From Gammaproteobacteria bacterium (GTDB lineage: Bacteria > Pseudomonadota > Gammaproteobacteria > Xanthomonadales > Marinicellaceae), in contig JAUHZH010000129.1 of assembly GCA_030426065.1 (NCBI GenBank), positions 1 through 6,601 on the forward strand: 6,601 nt of DNA, read 5' to 3'. The notes beneath the pieces were generated by a model, which worked only from the letters and a program-made list of their open reading frames with translations, ran no database searches and was not told the origin of the DNA. Below, piece after piece: positions 6,421 to 6,601 of the stretch (positions are counted from its first letter, which is position 1; every line of letters begins with the position of its first letter). The translations under genes and the position numbers were made by a program.

Positions 6421-6601
6421 GGTGCCTTATGCTTCACGCTCTTCTCTCGTCACCATTTCCGCTGACAGCAAGACCTTTCCGGTCTTTTACCTTTCGGAAG
6501 AAATGGGGGAAGCCCTTTTGGGCACGGCCAAAGCCAGCTCCGAGGAACTGAAAGACCAACTGGCTGTTTCTCCCAAACCGGCAGATTTGGACTTCAAAAA
6601 A
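6383..6601 (+). other. Plus-strand open frame running off the right edge, possible partial CDS
   Basis: From ATG codons at 6383 (three in a row) or 6419 this plus-strand frame stays open for 73 or 61 codons to the window end. The product contains SSLVTISADSKTFPVFYLS, then an amphipathic, charged stretch (EEMGEALLGTAKASSEELKD). I do not recognise it. It opposes the truncated mscS frame; the two candidate ATGs at 6419 and 6420 overlap within CATG. Of the frames beyond 6421 it looks the most protein-like, with one minus frame also open for about 55 codons. No good ribosome-binding site precedes 6419. The frame could be the interior of a gene joined here by a rearrangement or a chimeric assembly, in which case the apparent start codons mean nothing. 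The 181 bases from 6421 hold nothing else that I can support. Confidence 0.35.
6392..6406. repeat. Short perfect inverted repeat near the mscS break
   Basis: ATCCTT (6392-6397) and AAGGAT (6401-6406) are perfect inverted arms around CCC. The hairpin is too short and lacks a T-run, so it is not a terminator. It is listed because it falls within mscS-frame codons 5-10, exactly where resemblance to MscS fades. Confidence 0.5.

Noticed and set aside
6421..6601. Upstream part of MscS shifted into another minus-strand frame
   Set aside because: The remaining minus frames give Phe-, Arg- and Ser-rich sequence with stops or no hydrophobic helices, so a simple frameshift cannot restore TM1 and TM2.

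Overview
This is mid-GC bacterial DNA with dense coding, short or overlapping gene junctions and Leu codons rich in TTG and CTG. The minus-strand order lptD-surA-pdxA-rsmA matches the Escherichia coli order (lptD/imp-surA-pdxA-ksgA), and the LptD disulfide cysteines and SurA dual-parvulin layout are intact. This points to a chromosomal segment of a Gammaproteobacterium. I cannot name the genus.

Layout: the left two thirds (1-4454) is one minus-strand operon read from right to left. It runs from lptD (LPS insertion at the outer membrane) to surA (periplasmic chaperone/prolyl isomerase that helps LptD and other outer-membrane proteins fold), then pdxA (vitamin B6 synthesis) and the first 35 codons of rsmA (16S rRNA dimethylase). 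lptD/surA overlap by 1 nt and pdxA/rsmA by 4 nt, while surA and pdxA are 14 nt apart. Each downstream gene has a purine-rich ribosome-binding site exactly 7 nt before its preferred start, which suggests tight translational linkage.

A 121-bp divergent intergenic region (4455-4575) separates lptD from a plus-strand gene for a YegP-type protein of two DUF1508 repeats. That gene ends at a strong rho-independent terminator. A plus-strand class I SAM-dependent methyltransferase of unknown substrate begins only 21 nt after the terminator T-run, so it either depends on read-through or has a promoter overlapping the hairpin. A 12-bp-stem terminator with T-runs on both sides lies between the methyltransferase and the convergent minus-strand mscS-like gene.

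The right end is the one anomalous place. The MscS-type channel reading frame keeps its pore helix and cytoplasmic domain but lacks about 71 N-terminal residues (TM1 and most of TM2). The sequence upstream of it codes for no MscS in any frame. Instead, a plus-strand frame is open to the window edge. A genuine rearrangement or truncation and a chimeric assembly end are both possible. The rest is ordinary core-genome content, and I saw no mobile element, CRISPR array, tRNA, rRNA or evident novel system.
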